From the NCBI GenBank assembly GCA_035712365.1, contig DASTAW010000058.1, positions 1 to 64,000 on the forward strand: a stretch of 64,000 nucleotides of DNA, in the 5' to 3' direction. Numbering within the stretch: position 1 is the first letter of the stretch; every line of letters begins with the position of its first letter. This stretch comes from Terriglobia bacterium. GTDB taxonomy: Bacteria; Acidobacteriota; Terriglobia; UBA7540. The notes beneath the pieces were generated by a model. That model searched no databases and was not told where the DNA came from. It worked only from the letters and a program-made list of their open reading frames with translations. This document shows, one piece after another, positions 42,554 through 50,238 of the stretch. The position numbers were made by a program, and so were the translations under genes.

Positions 42554-43749
42554 TGACAGTAATCTCCGCAGGCGCGAAACTTCCGGAGGCCGCAATCGAC
42601 TCGGGCGCTGGCGCCCTGATGCCGCCCTTGCACGAGGTAAAGCCGGGCCGGCAGATGAATCTTCGCGCCTTTATCGACGTTCTGTCGGCGCGGGGCGAGT
42701 TGAAGCGCATCGACGACCCCGTCGATTGGCAGATTGAACTCGGAGACATTACCAGGAGCCATCAGCAGCCGCTGCTCTTCGAAAACATCAAGGGCTATCC
42801 GGGCATGCGCGTGTTCGCCAACGGGCTGAGCAATCCTTCGTCCCTCGCGCTGGCGCTCGGGCTCCAGCCGGAGAAACCCTGGAAAGAGATACTTGTTGAG
42901 GCACGGCGCAGAGCTGCAGCCCCTGTGAAGCCGGTGATGGTCGCGAGCGGGCCGGTGCTGGAAAACGTGATGGAGGGACCTGAGGTCAACCTGTTCGAAT
43001 TTCCGGTACCCCAGTGGAGCCGATATGACGCCGGCCGATACATTGGGACCTGGCACGCGAATGTGACCCGCGACCCTGAAACCGGCCGCCGGAACCTCGG
43101 CGTCTACCGGATGCAGCTTCTCGGGCGCCATCAGACCACCGTCAGCACATCTTCCGCAAGCCATCTGGGCCGCCACTTTGCCAAAGCTGAGAAGCGTGGA
43201 CAGTCGCTCGAAATGGCGGTTGTGATCGGCGCCCCTGAGGCGGTGGTCATGGCTGCCGGTTCCGGCTATCCGTCCGGCGGCGATGAGTACGAACTGGCCG
43301 GAGGATTCAGCGGCAGCGGAGTTCCGCTGGTCAGGTGCAGGACGGTAAATCTTGAAGTGCCGGCGGAAGCGGAAATCGTGCTCGAAGGTCTCATCCGGCC
43401 GGGAGCGCGGGTACACGATGGCCCCTACTTTGACTATGCCGGGGCGTCGACAGAAAATCCCGGCGCCTACCTGTTTGATGTGACGTGCGTGACGTTTCGC
43501 AGCCAGCCCATCTTTCGCGGAGCAGCAGTGGGACACCCTGCCGCCGAAGACCAGCAACTTTTTGCGCTGCTGGCGGACCTGGGACTTTTTGACTTTCACG
43601 ATTCGCGCCCGCGGCACTGGGTCCAGACCGAACTGATCCAGTGGAGGCTTTTCAGCTTGTTTCAATCGGCCGGAAGGGCGCACGCGCCGTCATTCCTGCG
43701 CAGCATGTTGAAGCGCGTAAGACATCAGGGTCCATCGCAACTGATTTAA
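42550..43749 (+). CDS. UbiD-family decarboxylase, C-terminally truncated
   Basis: Related to prenyl-FMN-dependent decarboxylases. The N-terminal (MNLRAFIDVLSARGELKRIDDPVDW) and central prFMN-binding parts are recognisable: TRDPETGRRNLGVYRMQLLGRHQTT, the AVVIGAPEAVVMAAGS segment and AEIVLEG with its acidic residues. Normal members have about 450-500 residues. Here the protein ends at about 399, soon after GHPAAEDQQLFALL, with an unrelated tail, so the C-terminal dimerisation domain is missing. It may be inactive or a divergent short form. The ATG at 42550 is coupled to hemA; a start at 42655 (MNLRAF) is also possible. No C-terminal remnant was found downstream. Confidence 0.8.
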   Translation: MMTVISAGAKLPEAAIDSGAGALMPPLHEVKPGRQMNLRAFIDVLSARGELKRIDDPVDWQIELGDITRSHQQPLLFENIKGYPGMRVFANGLSNPSSLALALGLQPEKPWKEILVEARRRAAAPVKPVMVASGPVLENVMEGPEVNLFEFPVPQWSRYDAGRYIGTWHANVTRDPETGRRNLGVYRMQLLGRHQTTVSTSSASHLGRHFAKAEKRGQSLEMAVVIGAPEAVVMAAGSGYPSGGDEYELAGGFSGSGVPLVRCRTVNLEVPAEAEIVLEGLIRPGARVHDGPYFDYAGASTENPGAYLFDVTCVTFRSQPIFRGAAVGHPAAEDQQLFALLADLGLFDFHDSRPRHWVQTELIQWRLFSLFQSAGRAHAPSFLRSMLKRVRHQGPSQLI

Positions 43750-43843
43750 CTTGATTTGGCAGATACGCACATCCCCGATCGGGGAGTGCAAATCGCACCG
43801 AGGCCGCGCACAGCGGCTGGATAATGGGAGGGACAACGAGACC

Positions 43844-44707
43844 ATGGCAACAACCAATGCAAGACCCGTGAATGTAGTACCGATCAATTCAACACCCGCA
43901 GGCGTTATGCCCAGTACCAGCGGCTACCTGCGGTTGATAGGTGTATCGAGCCTGCCGCCGCTCACCACGCCGTTCGATCCCGGCTACGATCCGGGCACGC
44001 TCGAGAGCCATCTCGACCAGAGCGCCCACCTCATGGCAGGCCTGAAGATTTCGATGGCGTGCTGGATGATCGCCGACGAAAGAGCTACGCGCCGGAAGGT
44101 CGCAGCAGCGCGGGCCCATCGCGTGCCCACCTGCACGGGAGGCGGACCTTTTGAGGTTGCTGTGGCCCAGGGGCAACTCGAAGCATACCTGGACCTGTGC
44201 GCGGACATCGGCGTTTTGCGTATCGAGTGCGGCGAGGGATTCACCGAGCTGAATCGCAAGCCCCGCGAGATCTTTCGACTGGCGCAGGAGCGCGGACTGG
44301 AAGTCCAGTACGAAATGGGAAAGAAACACGAGGGGCCGTTCAGCGAGGAATCGCTTGAAGATACCATAGCGCGGGGACACGCCTGGCTGGACGCCGGGGC
44401 GATGGAGCTGATTGTCGAAGCGCGCGAAAGCGCTTCCGGCGTGGGCCTTTTCGGGACCGACGGGTCCCTCAACGCCGCGTTCGCAGACCGCTTCGCCGAG
44501 GAATTTGGCCTTGACATTGCGACTTTCGAGGCGCCCAACAAGCCCAGCCAATTCGCATTGCTGGAGCACTTCGGAAATCGTGTGCGCCTCAGCAATGTTC
44601 GCCTGGAAGAGTTGCTGCGCGTCGAGATCTATCGCCGCGGCCTGCACTCTGATGCGTTTGAAAAGCCGAACCTTCGCCCAGCATCTCCAGGGACCCGGGG
44701 AATATAA
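43844..44707 (+). CDS. comA: Phosphosulfolactate synthase
   Basis: Expected to add sulfite to phosphoenolpyruvate, giving (R)-2-phospho-3-sulfolactate. It has 287 residues, a little longer than archaeal ComA because of about 40 extra N-terminal residues. The TIM-barrel motifs are clear: CTGGGPFEVAVAQG, QYEMGKKHEGPF, IVEAREASG-type segment (VEARESASGVGLFG) and ATFEAPNKPSQFALLEHFG...RLSNV, then RRGLHSDAF at the end. The N-terminal DKG-type motif is altered. comB follows after 4 bases. Archaea use this step for coenzyme M; in Bacillus it makes sulfolactate. The ATG at 43844 has GGGAGGG upstream at a longish 12-base spacing. Confidence 0.9.
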   Translation: MATTNARPVNVVPINSTPAGVMPSTSGYLRLIGVSSLPPLTTPFDPGYDPGTLESHLDQSAHLMAGLKISMACWMIADERATRRKVAAARAHRVPTCTGGGPFEVAVAQGQLEAYLDLCADIGVLRIECGEGFTELNRKPREIFRLAQERGLEVQYEMGKKHEGPFSEESLEDTIARGHAWLDAGAMELIVEARESASGVGLFGTDGSLNAAFADRFAEEFGLDIATFEAPNKPSQFALLEHFGNRVRLSNVRLEELLRVEIYRRGLHSDAFEKPNLRPASPGTRGI

Positions 44708-44711
44708 GGAA

Positions 44712-45428
44712 ATGGCGCCAGCAGACGGCAAGGTGGTTGTGATTGACTGCTTCCCGGAGAGTGTCGAGTCCCATCAGGATGAAGACGCGATCATCGCAGT
44801 CGATGTCATCAGGGCAACGACGGTGGTTGTGACCGCTGTTGCCCGGGGTCGAAAGTGTTTTCCGGTGCCAACCCTCGAGGCCGCCGTGGCCCTCGCCGGC
44901 GAGCTTTCCAATCCGTTGCTCGTCGGCGAACTCGGCGGCAATATGCCGTTCGGCTTCCACTTGAACAACAGCCCGGCCGAGATCGATCTCAGGACCGATA
45001 TCGACCGGCCCATGGTGCTTCTTTCGACGTCGGGTTCAAGGCTGATCTGCGCCGGAAACCAGTCGCAATCAATGTACGTAGCCTGCCTTCGCAACTGGAA
45101 GGCCGCCGCCGGCCAGTTGAGAAACCGACACCGGAAAATTGCGGTGATCGGCGCGGGGGCCAGAGGTGAGTTCCGAGAGGAGGACGAACTCTGTTGCGCA
45201 TGGATTGCCGAGGAGCTTGTGGGCCTCGGGTTCGAAGCGCAGGACAAAAAGACGGCAGATATCATCAGTAAATGGAGCGGGGCGCCTCTCGAGGAGATAA
45301 CCCGTGGCGCCAGCGCTGATTATCTGCGTCGCACTGACCAGACGAGAGATCTGGATTTCATCGTTACCCATGTTAATGATTTGGATCGGGTCTACAGGTT
45401 TGAAAGGGGAGGGGTGATCGAGGAATGA
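44712..45428 (+). CDS. comB: 2-phosphosulfolactate phosphatase
   Basis: Removes phosphate from 2-phosphosulfolactate to give sulfolactate; 238 residues, the family norm. Motifs match ComB: IIAVDVIRATTVVVTAVARGRKCFPV (about 27-52), LVGELGGNMPFGFHLNNSPAEI (GNSP changed to NNSP), a VLLSTSGSRLI turn, and a C-terminal HVNDLDRVYRF. A frame open from 44412 runs across comA and is rejected as start. AAGGA is only two bases from the ATG at 44712, so translation probably depends on coupling to comA. It overlaps the ATP-grasp gene by 4 bases. No comC- or comDE-like gene is present, so the product is probably not coenzyme M. Confidence 0.88.
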   Translation: MAPADGKVVVIDCFPESVESHQDEDAIIAVDVIRATTVVVTAVARGRKCFPVPTLEAAVALAGELSNPLLVGELGGNMPFGFHLNNSPAEIDLRTDIDRPMVLLSTSGSRLICAGNQSQSMYVACLRNWKAAAGQLRNRHRKIAVIGAGARGEFREEDELCCAWIAEELVGLGFEAQDKKTADIISKWSGAPLEEITRGASADYLRRTDQTRDLDFIVTHVNDLDRVYRFERGGVIEE

Positions 45429-46699
45429 GAGAGCAAACGGTGCTTGTAGGGCCGGTACAGGAACCACGGCCCGCCGTGAAGGCGCTTCAGCCTTCGCGGG
45501 CAATGGATGCGTTGAATACTTCGGTTCCGGCCGTCGTGATTGCGCCAGGGTATCATGGCCATGCGATTGCGCGGAGCCTGGGCCGTCTCGGCATCAGCGT
45601 GTACGGGGTCCATGGCGACCCTCGGTCACCAGCCGCGCGATCGCGATATTGGAAAAAGAACATCTTCTGGGCGCTTTCCCAGCATCCCGCGAGTGCGTCG
45701 GTTGACCGACTGCTGGAACTCAGCCGCGAAATCGGCTGTCATCCGATTCTCCTGCCCACCGATGACGATAGCTGTCTTTTTGTGGCGGACCACGCGGAGA
45801 AACTGAAACAGGGGTTCCTGTTTCCCGATCAGCCGGCAGGGCTGGCCCGCGCCCTTTCCAGCAAGGAATCGATGTATGACCTGTGTGAGCAGTTTTCAAT
45901 CCCGACGGCCCACACCACTTTTCCACATTCACGTGATGATGTCATGGAGTATCTGGAAACTGCGACCTTCCCGATCATGTTGAAGGGCATCAATACGGTC
46001 GCCCTGCTTCGCCACGCCGGCGCCAGGATGGCCCTTGTGCAAGACCAGGCGACGTTGTTGAAGCTTTACGATGAGTGGGAGACGCCTGAGTCGCGCAACC
46101 TGATGCTTCAGGAATACATTCCCGGCTCTTCGGAAATGATCTGGATGTTTAACGGATACTTTGACGATCGTTCGGAGTGTCTTTTTGCCGTCACGGGACA
46201 GAAAATCCGCCAATACCCTGCCTACAAGGGAGTAACCAGCCTGGGGATTTGCGTCACCAACGACGCGGTTATCAGGGCGACCCAGGACTTCATGAGGGCG
46301 GTTGGCTACAGAGGCGTCCTGGATATTGGATACAAGTACGATGCCCGGGACGGCCAGTACAAGCTCCTCGACGTCAACCCGCGTACGGGCGTCACCTTCC
46401 GCTTATTTGTTGACAGTGATGGGACTGACGTGGTGCGCGCCCTCTATCGTGATTTGACGGGCCAGCCGGTGCCGAGAGCGCTGCCCAAAGACGGCAGGAA
46501 GTGGATGGCAGAAAATTTTGACTTCATTTCTTCTGCCATCAGCCTGCGCGATGGCTCCCTGGGAGTGGCAGGATGGCTGCGGTCCTTGCGAAACCTGGAG
46601 GAAACCTCCTGGTTTGCTGCCGATGATCTTCGCCCCTTCCTCGCAATGGCCGGGCATTCCTTTCACTGGCTATTCAAGCGGAACTCAAATCATCGTTAA
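45425..46699 (+). CDS. ATP-grasp carboxylate-amine ligase-like protein
   Basis: ATP-grasp enzyme of 424 residues. A pre-ATP-grasp Rossmann-like domain (VVIAPGYHGHAIARSLGRLGISVYGV, about 37-62) is followed by the ATP-grasp half with a P-loop-like FPIMLKGI segment near 180-187, LMLQEYIPGSSEMIWMFNGYFD near 230-251, and the metal-binding YKLLDVNPRTGVTF near 315-328. Such ligases join a carboxylate to an amine through an acyl-phosphate. Coupling to comB by a 4-base overlap makes sulfolactate, or something derived from it, a natural candidate acyl donor; this is inference. The C-terminal 90 residues are less conserved. Confidence 0.85.
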   Translation: MREQTVLVGPVQEPRPAVKALQPSRAMDALNTSVPAVVIAPGYHGHAIARSLGRLGISVYGVHGDPRSPAARSRYWKKNIFWALSQHPASASVDRLLELSREIGCHPILLPTDDDSCLFVADHAEKLKQGFLFPDQPAGLARALSSKESMYDLCEQFSIPTAHTTFPHSRDDVMEYLETATFPIMLKGINTVALLRHAGARMALVQDQATLLKLYDEWETPESRNLMLQEYIPGSSEMIWMFNGYFDDRSECLFAVTGQKIRQYPAYKGVTSLGICVTNDAVIRATQDFMRAVGYRGVLDIGYKYDARDGQYKLLDVNPRTGVTFRLFVDSDGTDVVRALYRDLTGQPVPRALPKDGRKWMAENFDFISSAISLRDGSLGVAGWLRSLRNLEETSWFAADDLRPFLAMAGHSFHWLFKRNSNHR

Positions 46700-46817
46700 A
46701 TCCATAGGGCCGGTTTCAGCGCCGGTCTGATTTCTGGCGCATGCTGTAAATGGCGCACGGTCGATCTTGATGGGTGAACGGCCGAATGACCAAAATCGTC
46801 TTCATGAGGGACATTCC

Positions 46818-47708
46818 ATGGGCCCAGTTACCAAATTGTCGTCTGCAGCGGCGGGAAAGCGCACGCCGTCAGAAGCAGCCATTCCACTGGAAAATGAACA
46901 GAGGTCTGTTTCTGACTATTTCGACTCTGGATCATCTTACTGGCAGGGACTTTACAGCGGTAATGATGTTTTTGCGATTATTCATCAACAGCGCCGCTCG
47001 ATGGCCCTGCAATACTTTGACGGGCTGTCGCTGCCCAAAACAACGCGCGTGCTGGAAGTTGGGTGTGGCGCCGGCTTGCTGACCGTGGACCTCGCCCGGC
47101 GTGGGTATACCCTGGAGGCGCTCGATCAAGCCAAATCAATGATTGACCTGACGCGCCGCAATGCGCTCCAGTGCGGTCTGGAAGACCGCGTGAAAGCTCA
47201 TATCGGCGATATCTGCCGATTGCCCTTTGGCGATGCAACTTTCGGATGTCTGATCGCCCTGGGCGTTTTACCGTGGGTCGCGAACATCCATGCCGCATTG
47301 AAGGAGGTTTCCAGAGTCCTGGTTCCCGGTGGTTACGCAATCTTTAACGTAGACAATCGGCATCGTCTCAATCACCTCCTTGATCCCGCCGATATGCCTG
47401 CCCTGTCCTGGCTAAAAGCCAGATTGAAGAAGCCGCTTCACCGGTTCCAGTTGCGCAAGCCTCCAAGGGCGCCTGACGTGTATCGGTACACCCTTAAAGA
47501 ATTCGACCAGCTTCTCACCTCGGCTGGATTGGTGCGGGTCAAATGCCGCATGATCGGCTTCGGCCCATTTTCCTTTTTCAAGTACGAACCCTTTTCCGGC
47601 GCGATCGGGGTAAAGCTGCACCATCGATTACAGCATTACTCAGACCGGGGATTGCCGCTGTTGCGGTCAACCGGGGCCCAAATCCTGGTTGCTGGCAGGA
47701 AGTCGTAA
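46818..47708 (+). CDS. SAM-dependent class I methyltransferase
   Basis: About 296 residues with a class I methyltransferase fold: motif I VLEVGCGAGLLTVDLA near 75-90, an acidic residue in LEALDQAKSMIDL after strand 2, and IALGVLPWV as the post-motif strand. The substrate part is C-terminal, with a long basic loop and an aromatic KCRMIGFGPFSFFKYEP segment. The ATG at 46818 has GAGGG seven bases upstream; ATG at 46770 is an alternative. It sits between the ATP-grasp ligase and the LarA-like gene, so methylation of the same product (carboxyl, hydroxyl or amine) is likely. No closer family was recognised. Confidence 0.85.
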   Translation: MGPVTKLSSAAAGKRTPSEAAIPLENEQRSVSDYFDSGSSYWQGLYSGNDVFAIIHQQRRSMALQYFDGLSLPKTTRVLEVGCGAGLLTVDLARRGYTLEALDQAKSMIDLTRRNALQCGLEDRVKAHIGDICRLPFGDATFGCLIALGVLPWVANIHAALKEVSRVLVPGGYAIFNVDNRHRLNHLLDPADMPALSWLKARLKKPLHRFQLRKPPRAPDVYRYTLKEFDQLLTSAGLVRVKCRMIGFGPFSFFKYEPFSGAIGVKLHHRLQHYSDRGLPLLRSTGAQILVAGRKS

Positions 47709-47720
47709 GGGACCCTCGCG

Positions 47721-49148
47721 ATGTTGTCTGGGCCATCTGATATGAAATCAACAACAATCCTGCGGACAGCCGCGTGGTATGGAGACAGGGAGATCCGGTT
47801 GGACTTTCCTCCGTCCTGGGAGGTCAAGGTCCTGTCGCCAGATACTCCTCCGCCTCTGACCGAACAGGAAATCATTGAAAAACTCGAACACCCCGTGAAC
47901 CAGCCGTCATTTCGCAAGATCTGCGAAGGCAAATCGCGGCCGGCCATTATTGTGGATGACCTGAACCGGCCTACGCCCGCGGGTCGCGTTGTGCCGCTAT
48001 TGCTGCAGCGCTTTCGAGAAGCTGGCATCCCAGCGCAAAATGTCACGGTTGTGATGGCGACCGGCACTCACGGCCAACCCATGCCGGACGCGATGCTGAA
48101 GAAGATCGGGCCTGAAGCCGCATCGAGTTGCCGGCTTGTGGCCCACGACTGCTTCCGGGACGTGAAACGGATTGGCAGAACAACCCTGGGAACGCCGGTT
48201 TTTGTAAACCAGAACATCCTGGATTGTGACCTGGTCATCGGGGTGAGCGGAATTTATCCGAACCATACAGCCGGCTTCGGCGGCGGATCAAAGCTCGCGT
48301 TGGGCATCCTGGGTATCCGGTCCATCTACCATCTGCATTTTCGCCATCTGCCTGCCAGTTGGGGAGGCGACGCGGTTCGCCAACCTATTCGCCGGGAATT
48401 GGATGAAATTGCCGGCATGATCGGGATGAAAACGGTCATTTCGCTGATGATCGATTCCCACCGCGAAGTCATTCAAATATACTGTGGAGATCCGAGAGAG
48501 TATTTTCATGAAGCTGTGGCATACGGCCGCAACATCTTCCGCGCCTGTCATCCTCCCGATGCCGATGTCATCATTGCCAATACGTATCCAGACGATTTGT
48601 CGCTGACGATGGCGCGCATGAAGGGATTTGTCCCTCTGAGGCATCCCGGCAACGGCGCGTCAAAAGTTGCGATTGCTTCGTGCAGCGAGGGTCCCGGCCT
48701 TCACAACATCTTTCCCTTCGTGAATCTGCCGCCCCATTACCGTACGCGGCACATGCTAAGGCGCCTCTCGGTCATTTCCCTGGACGAATTGTCGGCGAAG
48801 GGCAGAAGCTATTTGAAACGAAAATTTTGGGACCGAACAGGAAAAATGCGAATTGCCGATGCCACTTCAAATGGCAACTCGCACCACACGAACCACCCGG
48901 TATGGTTGTACCGGCCTGGAAATCAAACGGAACGTCTGCCTTCCAGCGCGCCGGGAATCAATTTGGTCAACAATTGGTCCGCAGTTGTGGAGGCGGTCCA
49001 AAGAGAACAGGCCGGCAAAGATCGGCTGAAGGTCCTGCTGTACGCGTGCGCACCCCTTCAGGTGCCGGAATGCGTGGCCCAGCATGAGGCTGCGTTGCAG
49101 AGCCATTTTTGGAATTCGACTGAAACCATCGGCAGGGACGTCGCTTAA
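47721..49148 (+). CDS. LarA-type nickel-pincer racemase/epimerase (DUF2088)
   Basis: Lactate-racemase family protein of 475 residues. Residues expected for the nickel-pincer cofactor and proton shuttle can be aligned: R83 in LNRPTP, H117 in TGTHGQP, H142 in VAHDCF, H182 in YPNHTAGFGGGSK, K191 in the same motif (covalent cofactor site) and a His cluster at 204-209. Relatives racemise various 2-hydroxyacids. Sulfolactate is a 2-hydroxyacid made by the neighbouring comAB products, so sulfolactate racemisation is an attractive hypothesis. Cofactor genes larB, larC and larE are not in the window. AAGGGA eight bases upstream supports the ATG at 47721. Its TAA stop is supplied by a dispersed repeat. 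Confidence 0.85.
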   Translation: MLSGPSDMKSTTILRTAAWYGDREIRLDFPPSWEVKVLSPDTPPPLTEQEIIEKLEHPVNQPSFRKICEGKSRPAIIVDDLNRPTPAGRVVPLLLQRFREAGIPAQNVTVVMATGTHGQPMPDAMLKKIGPEAASSCRLVAHDCFRDVKRIGRTTLGTPVFVNQNILDCDLVIGVSGIYPNHTAGFGGGSKLALGILGIRSIYHLHFRHLPASWGGDAVRQPIRRELDEIAGMIGMKTVISLMIDSHREVIQIYCGDPREYFHEAVAYGRNIFRACHPPDADVIIANTYPDDLSLTMARMKGFVPLRHPGNGASKVAIASCSEGPGLHNIFPFVNLPPHYRTRHMLRRLSVISLDELSAKGRSYLKRKFWDRTGKMRIADATSNGNSHHTNHPVWLYRPGNQTERLPSSAPGINLVNNWSAVVEAVQREQAGKDRLKVLLYACAPLQVPECVAQHEAALQSHFWNSTETIGRDVA

Positions 49149-49277
49149 TGAGGATTGCATAATAGAGTGACGGACTTCTGTAGCGCCGGTCCCGCCAAGC
49201 GGGACCGGCCCTGAAAATTGCCGCCGGGACGGCGGCGCTACAAACGATCTTGCCACCATATTTTGTAATCCTCAGTA
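49146..49277 (+). repeat. Dispersed repeat, copy 2 (full length, 132 bases)
   Basis: Left end TAATGAGGATTGCATAAT and right end ATTTTGTAATCCTCAGTA are imperfect inverted repeats (13-15 of 18 positions match). Inside, GTAGCGCCGG and CGGCGCTACA form a second inverted pair around a GTCCCGCC-aag-GGGAC hairpin. Size and ends fit a MITE-like or REP-derived element. It begins at the stop codon of the larA-like gene. Confidence 0.85.
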
Positions 49278-49416
49278 AGCCATGACTCGGTGTGACGTTT
49301 TCGCAACGCAGCAGGTGTCGATCTCGACGGGGGCACAGAGGCCTGCGGGCTGTAGGGTCGTAGCACACAACAGATTGTTCACCGCACAGTTATCTTAAAC
49401 AGGAGGACCAAGGTCC

Positions 49417-50238
49417 ATGCAGAAACACAGTAGAGTTGTTGTTGTTGGACTCGGAGAGATAGGAAAACCACTTCTTGAGTTGATTTCCAAGAACCATGAT
49501 GCCGTGGGTGTGGACATCTCTCCAGTTAAGGGGACCAAGCGGGTGGACATCATGCATGTGTGTTACCCCTACCAAATCAGTGATTTTGTCGGCGAGACAG
49601 CCCGGTACATCAAACTTTTCAGGCCCAGTCTGACCATTATCAATAGCACTGTGCCAGTTGGCACCACCCGATCGATCGCTGAGCGGAGCGGTGCTGCTGT
49701 CGTGAACAGCCCAGTGCGTGGCAAGCACATTCGTATGCTGGATGACCTTGGCGCCTACACCAAGTTCGTGGGTGCCATTGATTCCTCAGCCGCCGAGCGG
49801 GCAGCAAATCACTTTGCGTCCATAGGCTTGAAGACCAGGATCCTCTCATCGCCCGAGTCGACTGAGCTGGCAAAGCTGACGGAAACAACCTATTTCGGTG
49901 TTTTGATTGCCTGGGCCCAGGAAGTCGAAAGGTATTGTGACCAGTCGGGGGTGGATTACGACGAAGTCGCCGCGTTCTATGAAGAGATCAAGTTCTTGCC
50001 GCCGGTAAAATACTTTCCGGGCGTCATTGGGGGACATTGCGTGATGCCCAACATCAAGATTCTCCAGAAGTGGACCCAATCGGCGATGCTCGAAGCCATT
50101 CAGATCTCCAATCAGGTGAAGGTCGAACGAGACGCTCAGCAAATAACGATACGGACCAACCTGGCGGCAGGGGCTGCTCCCAACAGCCTTGAGAGCGCGA
50201 AGAACACTCTGCCACGTGTTTCCCGGAGGCAATCATGA
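49417..50238 (+). CDS. Short UDP-sugar dehydrogenase-like protein
   Basis: Protein of 273 residues from the UDP-glucose/GDP-mannose dehydrogenase family. It has the NAD-binding N-terminus (VVVVGLGEIGKPLLEL, 7-22), the STVPVGTTRSIAE segment, the central helix ELAKLTETTYFGVLIAWAQEVE and the catalytic cysteine C208 in GVIGGHCVMPN. Family members have about 400-450 residues; the C-terminal UDP-binding domain is absent, and the Rossmann part is shortened. It is either a compact enzyme with a non-nucleotide substrate or a remnant. It overlaps the next glycosyltransferase by 4 bases, so the frame is maintained and coupled. GGAGG and AAGG precede the ATG. Confidence 0.82.
   Translation: MQKHSRVVVVGLGEIGKPLLELISKNHDAVGVDISPVKGTKRVDIMHVCYPYQISDFVGETARYIKLFRPSLTIINSTVPVGTTRSIAERSGAAVVNSPVRGKHIRMLDDLGAYTKFVGAIDSSAAERAANHFASIGLKTRILSSPESTELAKLTETTYFGVLIAWAQEVERYCDQSGVDYDEVAAFYEEIKFLPPVKYFPGVIGGHCVMPNIKILQKWTQSAMLEAIQISNQVKVERDAQQITIRTNLAAGAAPNSLESAKNTLPRVSRRQS

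Noticed and set aside
44412-44711. Extended start for comB inside comA
   Set aside because: The added residues are an out-of-frame reading of comA; the ComB family begins at the 44712 ATG.
43844-49148. Bacterial coenzyme M biosynthesis cluster
   Set aside because: Only the ComA and ComB steps are present; no sulfolactate dehydrogenase, sulfopyruvate decarboxylase or later-step homologue was found.
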